A DNA stretch of 64,000 nt from Druceiella hillmani (lineage: Eukaryota; Arthropoda; Insecta; Lepidoptera; Hepialidae): contig JAYKKI010000027.1 of assembly GCA_039881145.1 (NCBI GenBank), positions 24,749,001 to 24,813,000 on the forward strand. The letters run 5' to 3'. Below are positions 12,885 through 25,285 of this stretch, one piece after another. Every line of letters starts with the position of its first letter. Position 1 is the stretch's first letter. Both the position numbers and the translations under genes were made by a program. The notes below the pieces were generated by a model that was given only the letters and a program-made list of their open reading frames with translations, did not search any database and was not told the origin of the DNA.

Positions 12885-14740
12885 AACTAACCTCTTGAAA
12901 ACGGCGATCTATACCAGTTCGATATTTAATGTTATTTTAACCCCATAAAACCCACTATGGAAGTCCTTATTAGTAAAAACGTTGAGAAGTAAAAAGTAAA
13001 CGTGTAACGTAGAAACGTTGTGACGTCTATGAAACGTAGTAGTCCAGTAGGAAAAGATAATAACATTTTTGTAATATTTATATATTAATTTTCACAAAAC
13101 ATTTTCATAGTTCAAAATATAGAGTTTTCCCTTCGAACTACGAACTTCAATTAAACTCAATAAATGAAAATCTTGCATTTATTGATAGAATTTTAGTTAC
13201 GTAACCAAACTGAAATAAAATACGTCATTTTGAATACAATGGCTTCTAAATTAAAAAGGTAATAGGTGATTCTCACGTTCCATTTTGATTACACAATTAT
13301 CAATAATGCTTCACGTGGAAAAAAAATAATAATCAACAATATACACAGGAACAACCTGTACAAATTCTGAGATTTCTTAACTTTTTAACAATAATGAGAT
13401 CGGCATATACAATGTTTAAATTTTATTTACGGTATCGATCAACAAATAATTTTCCATTACAAATTACGAATGTACAACCCGTAATATTTCGTCAACTTCT
13501 ATTGAAGTCATGTAGATAAATTAGGTAAATTAAATATACGTTTTTAGTAAACTTAATACGGCATATTTTTGAGAGGTTCTTTTTAAGTGTTTGTGTATGG
13601 TTTAAAATTATATTTTTGCCTGTAAAAATGTCCCTGAATCGATAATAACCCTATAATTTGATGAAATTATTTGTGACTATTTTATGTTTCTCTTTCACTA
13701 TTCGCGATTTTGAAAACAAATATTTTTAGTTAAAAATTACTGTCGCAGGTATAAATTACTACTGCAGGGCTTAAATGGCTTTAAAATTAGTTTAGTCACT
13801 CTAAAGTATTAAAAAGCTTGACATTCGTCAAAGCTAAGCTTGATGATTTTGTGCTTTTAAGTTGCTAAGTAATCTGTCATTATTTTTTTCGATTAAATAG
13901 AAGCAATAGTGTAGAATGAGTAATTAATGCATTTACTGAAAGTTTACAATTAAATCGAGTTAATATTTACATTTGAAAATAATTACGGTATAACAATATA
14001 CGAAAAATTTAAATTTTCAAATTACTAATAATATTGCATAACAATAAAAACACTATTACAAATGACAAGCCATGGATATCGAGCAAACATTTTTGAGAAA
14101 CTTGTAACAAAATTACGGTAAAGAAGGAAAAAATAACAATTTAATTGAGATAAATAAATGAATTTTATTAAAAAAAGATGATTTCAAAAACAATTTTAAA
14201 GCCTTAAGTTCACATTCATGTTCGAAAATCATTTAAAATTATCACAACCATATTCCTGGATAAGTGAACTCTTAATCTCGAGTAAATTTTCTTTAGACCA
14301 TGGAAATTATGCCCTTGAAGTAAAAACTTAATGCATTTTTAAGAAATTGTCTCTCATAATTTCTACAATGGTCTTGAAATATTGGACTTTCATCCATTAA
14401 ATGAATTGTACAGCAGAGAAAAGAATTATAATAGCATAATTCGACAGAGATCGCGAGTATTTCGGGCACAGCAGATATAACCCCAAAGGGTAATCTAGAG
14501 TATATGAGTTGTTTAACTAAGATATATTGTCTTATACAAGAATTCCTATCTAAAACCTTATTATCTGATGTGGTAATTATCGGAACACCGTAGTTTCGAA
14601 GACCACAAGTTTCGAGGGCCACAATGATAACGTTTCTCTGGGAAACGAACTGACTTTGCACATTATCGAAATACAGTGAGAGAAGAAATTTACACAGAAG
14701 ATAAATGAAGCACATGCTAACGTAGACAGAATATTGATCT
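12885..14740 (+). repeat. Old array copy: blocks B, C and D
   Basis: Block B is at about 12890-13010 (CGATCTATACCAGTTCGATA, TTTAATGTTATTTTAACCCC). Block C is at about 13475-13610 (TCTATTGAAGTCATG, TTTTTAGTAAACTTAATACG, TTTGAGAGGTTC). Block D is at about 14230-14720 (ATTCCTGGATAAG, CTCGAGTAAATTTTCTTTAG, TTCGACAGAGATCG, GAATTCCTATCTAAAAC, AAATGAAGCACATGCTAACG). A 140-codon open stretch on the minus strand (14293-14715) covers block D; it contains a chance RLPFGVISAVPE motif that is not kept in other copies. Confidence 0.7.
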
Positions 14741-14796
14741 AGTTATTTTTTAATGAAATTTGTATTAGGGTAATGCGAAATTTATTTACAAATTGT

Positions 14797-15020
14797 TCAA
14801 AATTAAATGAAACTACGTGAAATGAAACTAGTATTATTTCTACTTTCTTTAATTTCATTACCAGGACCTAGGTTTCGTTGTATTACAACATCTTCAGGTG
14901 GGTTATCAGCAAAGATTATGGTACAAAAATTAACGAAAGTATAAATAATACTACATCACGTAGTTTCATTTAATTGCGAACAATGAATTTCCACAAAATT
15001 AACGCCAAATATATTCAATA
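14797..15020 (-). mobile_element. Fold-back element (MULE-like MITE), copy 1
   Basis: Left and right parts are long imperfect inverse complements: AATGAAACTACGTG near the left end and CTACATCACGTAGTTTCATT near the right, with TTTCTACTTTCTTTAATTTC and the CCTAGGTTTCGTTGTATTAC stretch inside. The right end continues for about 50 bases beyond the inverted arm, to CGCCAAATATATTCA. Flanking TTACAAATTGT (14786-14796) and TTACAAAATTGT (15021-15032) look like a target duplication of about 11 bp. A second copy lies at 55900-56158 in the opposite orientation. The element has no coding capacity. Long terminal inverted repeats with 9-11 bp target duplications are typical of Mutator-like elements, hence the tentative family. 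Confidence 0.75.
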
Positions 15021-15078
15021 TTACAAAATTGTATTTACAGGAATTGCATGGTATTCCAGATCTTACGTCCAAATACAG

Positions 15079-15141
15079 ATATCCAAAAACACAAGATGGG
15101 CTATGCATTTGCATAGCCCATCTTCGTCAGTGTTTGGATAT
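15079..15141. repeat. Near-perfect hairpin of 63 bases
   Basis: The core is perfect: AAGATGGGCTATGCA (15093-15107) and TGCATAGCCCATCTT (15110-15124) with a 2-base loop. The arms extend outward through ATATCCAAAAACAC on the left and GTGTTTGGATAT on the right, with a 5-base bulge on the right side. It is absent from block D/E spacers of younger units, so it is an insertion or a local fold-back event. Confidence 0.85.
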
Positions 15142-15470
15142 TTTATCTAAAATCTAATGGTTGAGATAATTTTTGCTATATTTACAATATTTTTCGGTAA
15201 AGTACCTAGTAAAGTAAGTGAAATCTTACGTTGTAGTCAGCTAAATCTATAAGCCACACGGGTCTCCACTTAGCAGCCGAGCGTCAGTTGTTTTAATAGA
15301 TGAACACAGACTCGCACGAGACTAGGACCGACGATGCTGTTCTGCGTCGCGCTTGCCTAGAGTAGCACTCCGCCCACGAAGCAATTAAATTACGCATGCT
15401 ATTGTTGACGCACTCATTTACATAACTGATGTAGTTTAGTTTTTTAGTTATTTGAGCAAAATTTAATGTT

Positions 15471-16850
15471 TACGATGCTTCCTAAAAAATTGTAGCTTCG
15501 TGGATGGCTAACTATCCTGGAACGTATACATGCTATGGAAATGATCAATATTGTGGAGTTTACGAGAAAAAAATTTGTGTTTCAAAAAGTAAAAATGTCG
15601 TGTTTCAAAAAGTATAAGTTACATTAAAACATGTTATCGCATCACTGGATTAGAAAAGAAACGTCCTCGACTATTACTTAAACAGCGGTAAATTGCAGTA
15701 CTTTCACTTCCAAAAGCAAAGAAAGAAAACATTTTTTCATTAATTTATGTGAAGCATTGCTGGCAAATGATATTCCCCTTTATAAAATTAAAAATACTGC
15801 CTTCAAAGATTTTCTGCGAAAATATTGCTTGAATTCAAATATACCAGACGAATCAACAGTGTAAAAATTACATACTGATAATTTACCAACATGTTCTGGA
15901 AGAAATACGCAATGAACTCAAGGATAGCATTATTAAAACCAGAGCCCACTTCTTCCTCTTTGGTAGCCAAAGTACTTGAAAAGGCATATCATTGTACGAT
16001 CGCCAAATTTGTGAATGAGGGCATTAAAAAAATATTTCTCAAATCTTCAGCAGATGAAATAGTGTCCTTATTTCTCTCAGATGCTGCCACTGTATGATCA
16101 AGCCAGCCAAAGACTCCAAGTATTTTATCCCAATGTAATTCACGTGAAGTGATTTGCTCACGGATGACATGGACTTGCCGAAGTAATACGATCTACGTTT
16201 GGAAATATAAACAAATTGATTTCATCGACAAAGAAAATGTTTTTAAGGCATGTGCTCACAATAACGCCTATAATTAAAAAACGTTTCTTTACCTCCCAAG
16301 AAGTGTGATCTCGATAAAGAATGAGGATTGAAGCTGTATGAACATTTCGACGTCATCAAAAATGTAGTAAATGACTTCGATAATGCAGATGATTTGGTAG
16401 TAGTCAATCCTAGGAATCATTTAACGATTCTAGCATCCAAAAAAATATAGCTGTGCCCTCATTTTTTTCATATCGCTCGAAGTAATAACATGGTTGCAAT
16501 TCAAGGTTTGACCTTGACTAAATCTATCCAAATAATGAATAAAATCTACCAAATGAGCTTTATATTGTCAGAGATATTTTCCCGTAAAGTTAAACAGAAA
16601 TTTTAAAATATTTTGTACAATAATCCAGGTTAAAACCTTTGTATCAAGTTGATAGTATTATTAATGGAACATATGAACTTTTGCCTGAAACAAGAAGTAC
16701 TAAGGCCAAAATCAAAAACTGCCCTGTTACCTCAGTAGACTTATAACGGTTCTTTCCATTTATAAAAATATTTTGAATGATCGAAGACAACCTTAACACC
16801 GAACACTAGGAACCGTATTAAATTTTCAATTATCAAATTTGTCTATGTGC
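15471..16850 (+). pseudogene. hAT-type / CGGBP1-like transposase-derived gene, full length but broken
   Basis: Pieces of one protein appear in order across plus-strand frames: INLCEALLANDIPLYKIKNT and FKDFLRKYCLNSNIPDESTV (about 15755-15860), HVLEEIRNELKDSI (about 15890), PTSSSLVAKVLEKAYHCTIA (about 15948), FLSDAATVM (about 16070), YPNVIHVKCFAHG-like residues (about 16125), INKLISSTKKMFLRHV (about 16205), FDVIKNVVNDFDNADDLVVV (about 16345) and a C-terminal CPVTSVD...FFPFIKIF (about 16720-16790). This order matches the long CGG triplet repeat-binding-protein-like family of arthropod genomes, which is related to hAT transposases. Numerous frameshifts and stops make it inactive. About 25-30 residues normally found between the KDSI and PTSS parts are missing. 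The assignment rests on remembered family motifs. Terminal repeats and 8-bp duplications were not found by eye. The GC-richer stretch at 15240-15400 may be its 5' end. Confidence 0.8.
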
Positions 16851-16929
16851 TATTGAACTACTTACTTTGCGTACTGATTTTATAATAAAAGATCTGAAAA
16901 TTACTTATTATTTCTCACTATTGCATATT

Positions 16930-17110
16930 TTGACTTTGGTAGTAAAATTTAAATATGCTTATATTTAAATATGCATATATGGGGATAGTTTTTGCAACAT
17001 TGGTACATAGGTATAAAACCAATTAAAAACCTCAAGTTTTGTTCGTTTAAAAATAATCGAGATTGATACATTATTGCAATGTTTAGACAATTCTTCATCC
17101 AAAAAATAAA
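16930..17110 (+). repeat. Old array copy: spacer between blocks D and E
   Basis: CAAGTTTTGTTCGTTTAAAA, ATCGAGATTGATACATTATT and GCAATGTTTAGACAATTCTT match, in order, the D-E spacer of young units (for example 39040-39110). This shows that the array frame resumes after the hAT-like insertion. Just downstream, TTTCACTTGATACTGA is repeated at 17264 and 17283 (period 19). Confidence 0.65.
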
Positions 17111-17453
17111 TAAAGAAAAGTTTTTTTAAGAAAAGATCAAATTGACTCCAAAAAACAAACGAATAAAAAGCCCTTTTACCGCACCATATCGTTTCTGAAT
17201 ATAAATAACGTTGCAAATCTGTTAGAGATTTTTGGAATCAGTGCCAAGTCAACGAGTGCTGCATTTCACTTGATACTGACTCTTTCACTTGATACTGAGA
17301 CTTTTTTATTAGATCATTAGACTTATCATCCAAACTGGATCCCGATAATTGTTATGGTAATTTTTAAATAATTATATGGTATATCTTCAATTTCCGTGAC
17401 TCTAAACAAATTCCTGACAAATGATGCTAGTATTACTCTCTAAAATAAAAAAA

Positions 17454-17604
<151 letters not shown>

Positions 17605-18313
17605 TGAAGCTACGTACCAATTGTTAAAATTAAAAATTAAGCACTTCCTTTTACATCTGGGAAAAATAAGAAATTATTTATTGTCTTTCGCATGAACTCT
17701 ATGTGAAAATAGAGTGTAACACTTTCCTAACACCGTCTGTCTGCATATAAAATATCTTGTTACAAATAATTTAACGAAATTTAAGAAATACTCTAAATGA
17801 ATATATGTACAGACGAGAATTATCCTAAGTTTTAGTTAATATAACGTTTGTAGTGGTAGTTAGAAGCAAAATCTTTCAATTAGTAATTAATAAGAAAGAA
17901 ATAATAATTTGTAGATTTTTTTCGAAAATTTGAACTTCCTTTTTTTTTAAATATGAGAGGGGATTTTAAGTTTTGTTTCTGATTTAAGTTTAGGTATTTC
18001 TGTAGCACTTAATAATGTATAGATTTGGACATTATTTTATTAACTGAATTAAATTTTAACACGAATTGATATATGCGTATTTGTCCCTCATGTATTTTTA
18101 TAACACATATAATCCTAGCGAGAAAATAACTAAATAACGCCGATAATAAGCGTCAATCAACAAAGGAATTTCACTGCATTTGTTATTGCAAATATTGTTT
18201 TAAGTTGTTGTTAGGGGAAAAATAATATTATAAAATAGTATGCAAGGGACAATATATTGCATTTAAATTATCAAAAAAATCACTTTTGAACTGATACATT
18301 TGCGAGAAATATT

Positions 18314-18649
18314 TTGAATATTTCGAGATATTTTTCTTTTGGCTATATATATTTGATCACAATCAATCTGAAGCTGTATTTACTAAAACCCTCTAGTTTG
18401 AAAAAGCTCGTTTATGCAAATGTAAAATTTAAAAACATCCCTCCAACACATTCTGAATTACGTTTACTGAAACGGTATTTTATGCGCCAACAGGCGGCGT
18501 TCGATAAAACGGATAAGCGTCAATTTGCATATAGAGATCACACGAATGATAAAACTGGAGTGAATAGACTGCAGATAATATTCGAATTTAGGGCAGTGGC
18601 CGATGCTCGTACACAAAGTTTGGCTTGGGCAGAATGGCAAATATTGTGA
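18314..18649 (+). other. Block A open reading frame, R1 copy (111 codons), unknown
   Basis: The frame encodes KLVYANVKFKNIPPTHSEL, then RYFMRQQAAFDKTDKRQFAY, NDKTGVN, IIFEFRAVADARTQSLAWA and ends after WQIL. Compared with the R2 copy it lacks two residues (GS) before QFAY and about 13 codons at the N-terminal joint, where inverted block A meets block E. No signal peptide, membrane span or known motif is evident; the mid part is rich in charged residues. I do not recognise the family and cannot show that it is translated. Confidence 0.35.
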
Positions 18650-19500
18650 ATGTTAGGAAGGTTTCACAATAGAAAACAACTTGTATTAGCGAGTTTGTCT
18701 TGCAAAAGTACGTTAACCTGAATACTGAGTATGCTGCGTCGTAGAGGTAAGAATAATTACATAGTTTAGTTCGTTGTTAAGTACAGCTCAGGAAAACGCA
18801 AGTACAATTTTCTGTCTTATTTTAAGTTCATATTATTTCTATCTTTTATTTTAATCGAAAGTAACACTTCTTATTTGGCTAGTTACAAATAATTTATTAA
18901 CAAAAGATTCATATTATTCCGTATATGTAATACGATTAGAAAACGAAGTTTCCTTATATATTAGATTACTATCAGACATTTTGTATCTCTAACTTTGTAT
19001 ACAATGTTAAGAATTTCTGTTGTTAGTTTATTTGCTTGTTATTTCGTTAAGTCACCAAGAAGCTGAGAAAATTTATTTCAAAGTTAGAAAGGTATTGGGA
19101 TATTTCTAGTTAGTGGAATGATATTTAAGCGAATAAAAAAAGATTTCGCAATTGTACAATATATATGTATACATAAGTTATAAGCACAAACAATAATTTA
19201 GATTTATTTCAGTAAGTTATATAACTACCAAATGGTAAACTTAGGCAATAGAAAGTTATATATTTCATATAAACATACAATTATATGTAGATTTGCTGCA
19301 CGTGCGAAGTAGTGAAAAGTACCGCTATGACCATATAATAAGCTAAACCTAACTATGGTTATAACCAATGGTTTTTTACCATATTAGTTCGGATTTATTA
19401 CTTGGATTATGCAAATATTATTATTTATAAAGCATGCTTTATCCATTTTAATTTTAGCAAATTCCATAATCATACTTACAACGAAGTTATCGAGCGTTTA

Positions 19501-19610
<110 letters not shown>

Positions 19611-20140
19611 AGACGTTTTTCATTTTCCAATAATTTTTTAGTAAAATGTGGCATTCTTAGAATGGCTATAATAAACATAATTTTACTGCTAATTTAATGT
19701 TTAAACAATCAAAGTTAATGTATTCTCATATTTAAATAAAATAGAAAAGCTCATTTTAATTCATATTAGGAAACATTTTACATTTTAGTAAAGTAAGTAT
19801 TAAACTTATTTCAGAACCCTCGTGGAATTCAATGTTATTATAATTTGGCCATTAGCAAATTTCAATGCTTATATTTTATTTATCTATTTCCTCGTTTAAC
19901 AATTTTTTTACTAAATATGCAGAAAATAAATACATTTTGAGTTTATATCGCCGTTTTTAAAACGAAAAATATTTGAACTGAAATAATCAACGGTGCTTAA
20001 TTATTCAAGACTAAATCAAGTTAACTTAAAATTCATTCTGTTTTCTGTAGTATTTATTTGACATAGTTTTTTGGTTATTCTTAAATTATAACTTCATTAT
20101 TTTACTAAATGAGTGATTATGTATATCTTTGATATGAAAG

Positions 20141-20152
20141 TATATATATATA

Positions 20153-20227
<75 letters not shown>

Positions 20228-20240
20228 GTAAATATATATG
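20141..20240. repeat. (TA)n microsatellite before block G, R1
   Basis: About 100 bases with TTTA and TGTA interruptions. Homologous tracts are at 23985-24040 (R2) and 27637-27680 (R3). Confidence 0.95.
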
Positions 20241-20837
20241 TATTTTTTTAATTATTGGGAAGACAGAAAAAGTTCGAGTAGTTTTAAAGAATTGTTTATG
20301 AAATATTTAAGTTTTATGGTATTGTATTTAAAAAACCTCAGCAGTTCATCTGATGTTTGAATAAAACACAAAACATCACAATAAATGCGAAATAAATTAC
20401 ATTAACAATAAATGAGAAATGTTATGCACAATTTGCTGAAACAAGTATGCACGTGCAGCAGAAAACAACGAGTAAAACAAAAACAAGTGCAACTTTTGTT
20501 AAATGTGCTTTAAGAAACATACCGTTAAAATCAAGATAATATGCCAACGGCGCTCTAAAAGAGGTCCTCAAAAATTTCCTATCCTAAATTTATTTATATA
20601 TTATATGTTATGAAGATATTAATTAAAATGTCTTCCTCCGTTATGACCGTGTTTTAAATGCAAGGCTACTACCAGATAATGCCTGGATATAACACTTCAT
20701 TCATAGGTAGGTGCAAATAATGTTTTAGTAATTTTTTAAGGTAATTACTTTTGATTTCTTTTGAATTATTTATGAGATAAGAGTGCAACAATAATAGGAA
20801 GATAGCAATATTTAATTGCTCTTGTCATACTTCTACT

Positions 20838-21143
20838 ATGTCAAGGAGTGTGGCAAAACCAAACTCTTTTGCGTCATTTAAGAATGATTCTATCATTGTT
20901 TACAAGAAATGGAGTAAACCGATGTTCCTTAGGCAATGCTATCCCATTCACTCCTATATCTTATTGAGTCGCCTAATAATTATAGGTATTTCCTTTTTTG
21001 TATACTTTTTTGACTCGACGTCTCATTCTATTTTCCAAGTGATTCTGTATTTGTACGTGTCTGCAAAATATCAGAGTATCTGTGTATTTACTAGCTGGAA
21101 CCATATCATGTTTCGATTTAAAAGTGGTATAACGCGACATTAA
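20838..21143 (+). other. Block F open reading frame, R1 copy (101 codons), unknown
   Basis: The frame begins MSRSVAKPNSFASFKNDSII, continues with KPMFLRQCYPIHSYILLSRL and a hydrophobic stretch around IIIGISFFVYFFD, then SIFQVILYLYVSA. The hydrophobic parts could form one or two membrane spans, but AT-rich DNA makes such stretches by chance. Copies occur at 24630-24908 (plus) and 26791-27009 (minus, cut short by a 4-base insertion). A diverged version at 33768-34073 on the minus strand keeps QQCYP and the DPNSHPIFRVIQY region. No family recognised. Confidence 0.3.
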
Positions 21144-21419
21144 GAAAAAACATATGAAAAATAACAATTTATTAAACACTGCCTTATTTCAAAATTACGT
21201 GAGTACGTCCGTACGTACATATTACATGATAATTGCTAATTATACATCATACATTTATTCCTTTGATGGATATCCATATATAACACATTGACAAGAAAGT
21301 ATACTGGTTACATTTAATAGTTCTAATACTTTAATCAAATCTTAAAGGAATTATCGTACACATTTACTAAATTATCTCCATAAGTACTTATTTTACGCCT
21401 TTAATTTACCATATGTTAC

Positions 21420-21503
<84 letters not shown>

Positions 21504-22141
21504 GCTATGAACCAATTATTAAAATTAAATATTAAGCTCTTCCTTTGACATGTGGTAAAAATAAGAAACGATTTATTGTCTTTTGCATGAACGCTATGTG
21601 GAAATAGAATGTAACACTTTTCTGACACCGTCTGTCTGCATATAAAATATCTTTTTACAAATGATTTATCGAAATTTAAGAAATACTCTAAATGAATATA
21701 TGTACAGACGAGAATTATCCTAAGTTTTAGTTAATATAACGTTTGTAGTGCTGGTTAAAAGCAAAATATTTTAATTAATAATTAATAAGAAAGAAATAAT
21801 AATTTGTAGATTTTTTTCGAAAATTTGAACTTCCTTTTTTTTAATAAGAGAGGGGATTTTAAGTTTTGTTTCTGATTTAAGTTTAGGTATTTCTGTAGCA
21901 CTTAATAATATACAGATGTTGCACAATATTTTATTAAATTTTAACAAGAATTGATATATGTGTATTTGTCCCTCACATATTTTTATAACACATATAATCC
22001 TAGCGAGAAAATAACTAAATAACGTCGATAAAAAGCGTCAATCACCAAAGAAATTTCATTGAATTTTTTATTGGATATATTGCTTTAAGTTGTTGCTAGG
22101 GGAAAAATAATATTATCAAATAGTTTGCAAGGGACAATATA

Positions 22142-22573
22142 TTGCATTTAAATTATCAAAAAAATCACTTTTGTACTGACACATTTGCGAGAAATATTTT
22201 GAATAAGGTTTACAGATTGGAAAACATTTTGTATAAAAGAGCAATATATTTTCCTTTTGGCTATATATATTTGATCACGATCAATCTGAAGCTGTATTTA
22301 ATAAAACCCTCTGGTTTGAAAAAGCTCGTTTATGCAAATGTAAAATTTAAAAACATCCCTCCAACACATTCCGAATTACGTTTGCTGAAACGGTATTTTA
22401 TACGCCAACAGGCGGCGTTCGATAAAACGGATAAGCGTGGCAGTCAATTTGCATATAGAGATCACGTGAATGATAAAACTGGAGTGAATGGACTGCGGAT
22501 AATATTCGAATTTAGGGGAGTGGCCTATGCTCGTACACAAAGTTTGGCTTGGGCAGAATGGAAAATATTGTGA
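22142..22573 (+). other. Block A open reading frame, R2 copy (143 codons), unknown
   Basis: The longest version of the block A frame. Its first 20 or so codons belong to forward block E, so this N-terminus is an accident of the inversion joint. The block A part runs from YRLENILY through GYIYLITINLKLYL, KLVYANVKFKNIPPTHSEL, AAFDKTDKRGSQFAYRDH and FEFRGVAYARTQSLAWAEW. No known domain. Copies differ mostly by amino-acid-changing substitutions, which argues against present constraint. Confidence 0.35.
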
Positions 22574-24002
22574 ATGTTAGGAAGGTTTCACAATAGAAAA
22601 CAACTTGTTTTAGCGAGTTTGTCTTGCAAAAGTACGTTAACCTGAATACTGAGTATGCTGCGTCGTAGAGGTAAGAATAATTACATAGTTTAGTTCGTTG
22701 TTAAGTACAGCTCAGGAAAACGCAAGTACAATTTTCTGTCTTATTTTAAGTTCATATTATTTCTATCTTTTATTTTAATCGGAAGTAACACTTTTTATTT
22801 GGCTAGTTACAAATAATTTATTAATAAAAGATTCATACTATTCCGTATATGTAATACGATTAGAAAACAAAGTTTCCTTATATATTAGATTACTATCAGA
22901 CATTTTGTATCTCTAACTTTGTATACAATGTTAAGAATTTCTGTTGTTAGTTTATTTGCTTGTTATTTCGTTAAGTCACCAAGAAGCTGAGAAAATTTAT
23001 TTCAAAGTTAGAAAGGTATTGGGATATTTCTAGTTAGTGGAATGATATTTAAGCGAATAAAATAAGATTTCGCAATTGTACAATATATATGTACACATAA
23101 GTTTTAAGCACAAACAATAATTTAGATATATTTCAGTAAGTTATATAACTACCAAATGGTAAACTTAGGCAATAGAAAGTTATGTATTTCATTTACACAT
23201 ACAATTATATATAGATTTGCTGCACGTGTGAAGTAGTGAAAAGTACCGCTATGACCACATGATAAGCTAAACCTAACTATGGTTATAACCAATGGTTTTT
23301 TACCATATTAGTTCGGATTTATTACTTGGATTATGCAAATATTATTATTTATAAAGCATGCTTTATCCATTTTAATTTTAGCAAATTCCATAATCAGACT
23401 TACAACGAAGTTATCGAGCGTTTAGTATATGTATATATATATTTACAGCCGTTTTTCATTTTCAAATAATTTTTTAGAAAAATGTGGCATTCTTAGAATG
23501 GCTATAATAAACATAATTTTACTGGTAATTTAATGTTCAAACGATCCAAGTTAATGTATTCTCATATAAATACATTTAAATAAAATAGAAAAGCTCATTT
23601 TAATTCATATTAGGAAACATTTTACATTTTAGTAAAGTAAGTATTAAACTTATTTCAGAACCCTCGTGGAATTCAATGTTATTATAATTTGGCCATTAGC
23701 AAATTTCAATGCTTATATTTTATTTATCTATTTCCTCGTTTAACAATTTTTCTACTGAATATGCAGAAAATAAATAATACAATTTGAGTTCATATCGCCG
23801 TTTTTAAAACGAAAAATATTTGAACTGAAATATTCAACGGTGCTTCATTATTCAAGACTAAATCAATTTAATTTAAAATTCATTCTGTTTTCTGTAGTAT
23901 TTACTTTTACATAGTTTTTTGGTTATTCTTAAATTATAACTTCATCGTTTTACTAACTGAGTGATTATATATATCTTTGATATGTATGTATATATATATA
24001 AG

Positions 24003-24041
<39 letters not shown>

Positions 24042-24629
24042 TTTTTTAATTATTGGGAAGACAGCTCGAGTAGTTTTAAAGCATTGTTTATGAAATATTT
24101 AAGTTTTATGGTATTGTATTTAAAAAACCTCAGCAGTTCATCTGATGTTTGAATAAAACACAAAACATCACAATAAATGCGAAATAAATTACATTAACAA
24201 TAAATGAGAAATGTTATGCACAATTTGCTGAAACAAGTATGCACGTGCAGCAGAAAACAACGAGTAAAACAAAAACAAGTGCAACTTTTGTTAAATGTGC
24301 TTTAAGAAACATACCGTTAAAATCAAGATAATATGCCAACAGCGCTCTAAAAGCAGTCCTCAAAAATTTCCTATCCTAAATTTATTTATATATTATATGT
24401 TATGAAGATATTCATTAAAATGTCTTCGTCCGTTATGACAGTGTTTTAAATGCACGGCTACTACCAGATAATACCTGGATATAACACTTCATTCATAGGT
24501 AGGTGCAAATAATGTTTTAGTAATTTTTTAGGGTAATTACTTTTGATTTCTTTTGAATTATTTATGAGATAAGAGTGCAATAATAATAGGAAGATAGCAA
24601 TATTTAATTGCTCTTGTCATACTTCCACT

Positions 24630-24908
24630 ATGTCAAGGAGTGTGCCAAAACCAAACTCTTTTGTGTCATTTAAGAATGATTCTATCATTGTTTACAAGAA
24701 ATGGAGTAAACCGATGTTCCTTAGGCAATGCTATCCCATTCACTCCTATATCTTATTGAGTCGCCTAATAATTATAGGTATTTCCTTTTTTGTATACTTT
24801 TTTGACTCGACGTCTCATTCTATTTTCCAAGTGATTCTGTATTTGTACGTGTCTGCAAATTATCAGAGTATCTGTATATTTACTAGCTGGAACCATATCA
24901 TGTTTTGA
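24630..24908 (+). other. Block F open reading frame, R2 copy (92 codons), unknown
   Basis: Nearly identical to the R1 copy (for example VPKPNSFVSF in place of VAKPNSFASF) and truncated by a TGA where R1 reads CGA. Function unknown. Confidence 0.3.
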
Positions 24909-25199
24909 TTTAAAAGTGGTATAATGCGACATTAAGAAAAAACATATGAAAAATAACAATTTAATAAACACTGCCTTATTTCAAAATTACGTGAGTACGT
25001 CCGTACGTACGTATTACATGATAATTGCTAATTATACATCATACATTTATTCCTTTGATGGATATCCATATATAACACATTGACAAGAAAGTATACTGGT
25101 TACATTTAATAATTCTAATATTTTAATGAAACTTAAAGGAATTATCGTACACATTTACTAAATTATCTCCTTAAGTACTTATTTTACGCCTTTAATTTG

Positions 25200-25281
<82 letters not shown>
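25200..25281. repeat. Pure (TA)n microsatellite, about 40 repeats
   Basis: Marks the border between the inverted segment of R2 and forward block E of R3. Its purity contrasts with the interrupted tract at 17454. Confidence 0.95.

Positions 25282-25285
<4 letters not shown>

Larger units (their letters stand above)
21423..25198 (+). repeat. Rearranged unit R2, tandem duplicate of R1
   Basis: It starts with (TA)n at 21423-21500, then forward block E (21501-22200), then inverted block A (22200-22610), inverted block G (about 24220-24370), inverted block F (24610-24990) and its spacer up to 25198. Compared by eye with R1, most lines differ by only a few bases; the period is 3924 bases at block A and 3792 at block F, the difference being due mainly to shorter (TA)n tracts. 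The segment from about 22200 to 25198 is also the inverse complement of 26470-29525. Confidence 0.88.

Noticed and set aside
14293..14715. 140-codon minus-strand frame with an RLPFGVISAVPE motif resembling a retroelement reverse transcriptase
   Set aside because: The DNA is an old copy of block D; other block D copies do not keep the frame or the motif, and no neighbouring reverse-transcriptase motif follows with the right spacing.
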